Shown: in pieces, positions 63,262 to 64,000 of the stretch
Numbering within the stretch: the stretch's first letter is position 1
Layout of the letters: each line of letters opens with the position of its first letter
Assembly: GCF_031877795.1 (NCBI RefSeq)
Contig: NC_133938.1
Location: 17,144,920-17,208,919, forward strand
Source: Strix aluco
Taxonomy: Eukaryota; Chordata; Aves; Strigiformes; Strigidae
Direction: 5' to 3'
DNA: 64,000 nucleotides
Position numbers and translations under genes: made by a program
Notes under the pieces: model-generated
Database searches by the model: none
The model's input: only the letters and a program-made list of their open reading frames with translations
What the model was told of the DNA's origin: nothing

Positions 63262-64000
63262 AGTGGTGGGGTGTTTGTTTTGGTATTTTTTAAGTGAACA
63301 TCCAAGAATAACATTTACTGATGCCAACTGCTAGAGTAGCATTTTCTCATGAAAATTTAAGATCTCTTGCCTTGAGTGGTCTGACAACCACTGGATCAAC
63401 AAAGTGCATGTGGCTTTCCTTGTTTGTGTGTTTTGTGGAAATTTTCCCTTTTATGCTCTGTGAGCCTTGGCTATGATGTTAGAATGAAGAACATTTTTTA
63501 CTGAGCTTTTTGCCATTTTACAGGTTAATTTGTGAACCACTGACTGAACAGAACAACTTTTACAGACTATAAAGTGCAGCCTTGTAACATGGAGTACCAA
63601 TCAAATAAAACAGAGTCTCTTGGGGAAAGTAATTTCCCCACATCTTTTAAAGAGTCAATACTTGAAGCAGGGGGAAGGTTGGGGCTGTGGGGTCTTGTGA
63701 TGATTCACAGCAATCCAAGAGATGAAGGGACTGGAGGAGTTTACTATTAATAGTGTGGGCCACTATAGCCATCAAGCATGGAAATGTTCAGTAACACTTC
63801 TGCCTCTGCTCCCATCTCTGGAGCCCCAAGGATATACCTGATTGGTTTATATGAGGGCAGAAAAATAAATGAAAAAGTCTTCATATTTCATATGGAAAGC
63901 AATTTTAAAAATACCCATAGGGACCACCCTAATACAGAAATGATACAGTCTTTGTTTGATCCATGTCCTTCACAGGTATATGACATTATGAACTTGTGTA

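Larger units (their letters stand above)
49888..64000 (+). other. HS2ST1: HS2ST1 intron 1 (5' part)
   Basis: At least 14.1 kb of intron follows the exon 1 donor. I looked for exon 2, expected to encode the stem and a run of acidic residues, and did not find it. HS2ST1 has a very long first intron in other vertebrates, so this is expected. The first roughly 450 bases remain in the CpG island. The rest is AT-rich with microsatellites, a palindrome and homopolymers. Open frames in it look accidental. Confidence 0.85.

Overview
The window is a stretch of vertebrate nuclear genome, most likely from a bird. The evidence is split coding exons with GT-AG borders, long AT-rich introns, one CpG island, and a CR1-type LINE (5909-7135) whose 3' end carries the ATTCTATG-type terminal repeat seen in birds and other reptiles. 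There is no bacterial-style gene packing. Almost all short open frames outside the exons below look like chance.

Three protein genes can be recognised from their exons. (1) The left edge holds the last coding exon of SH3GLB1 (endophilin-B1) on the + strand, 877-984, followed by its 3' UTR. (2) The whole coding region of SELENOF (the 15-kDa ER selenoprotein, SEP15) lies on the - strand in five exons: 48758-48826, 46261-46428, 33545-33608, 24589-24638 and 22002-22133. They splice to exactly 161 codons (160 residues plus TAA). An in-frame TGA at 33573-33575 is the selenocysteine codon, and a SECIS-like fold lies in the 3' UTR near 21300-21370. (3) The first coding exon of HS2ST1 (heparan sulfate 2-O-sulfotransferase 1) is on the + strand, 49764-49887. 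The rest of the window, to 64000, is its first intron.

Layout: 1-876 SH3GLB1 intron; 877-about 2885 SH3GLB1 last exon and 3' UTR; about 2.9-21.1 kb a convergent intergenic region with the CR1 copy, a GC-richer patch at 13.7-14.7 kb and a perfect 14-bp hairpin at 15038-15070; 21.1-48.8 kb SELENOF; 48.3-50.3 kb a CpG island forming a head-to-head promoter for SELENOF and HS2ST1, with about 0.94 kb between start codons; 49.9-64 kb HS2ST1 intron 1 with (GT)n microsatellites, an AT-rich palindrome and a T/G homopolymer block. As I recall it, the order SH3GLB1(+), SELENOF(-), HS2ST1(+) matches human 1p22, so this looks like an old conserved block.

The three genes do not form a pathway. SH3GLB1 acts in membrane curvature, autophagy and apoptosis; SELENOF in ER glycoprotein quality control; HS2ST1 in Golgi heparan sulfate modification. 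Only SELENOF and HS2ST1 are likely to share regulation, through the bidirectional promoter. I found no convincing novel system. The points most worth checking are the SECIS with an atypical 3' quartet, a two-codon uORF before HS2ST1, a possible alternative terminal exon in HS2ST1 intron 1, two exon-like segments in the intergenic DNA and a few strong inverted repeats.
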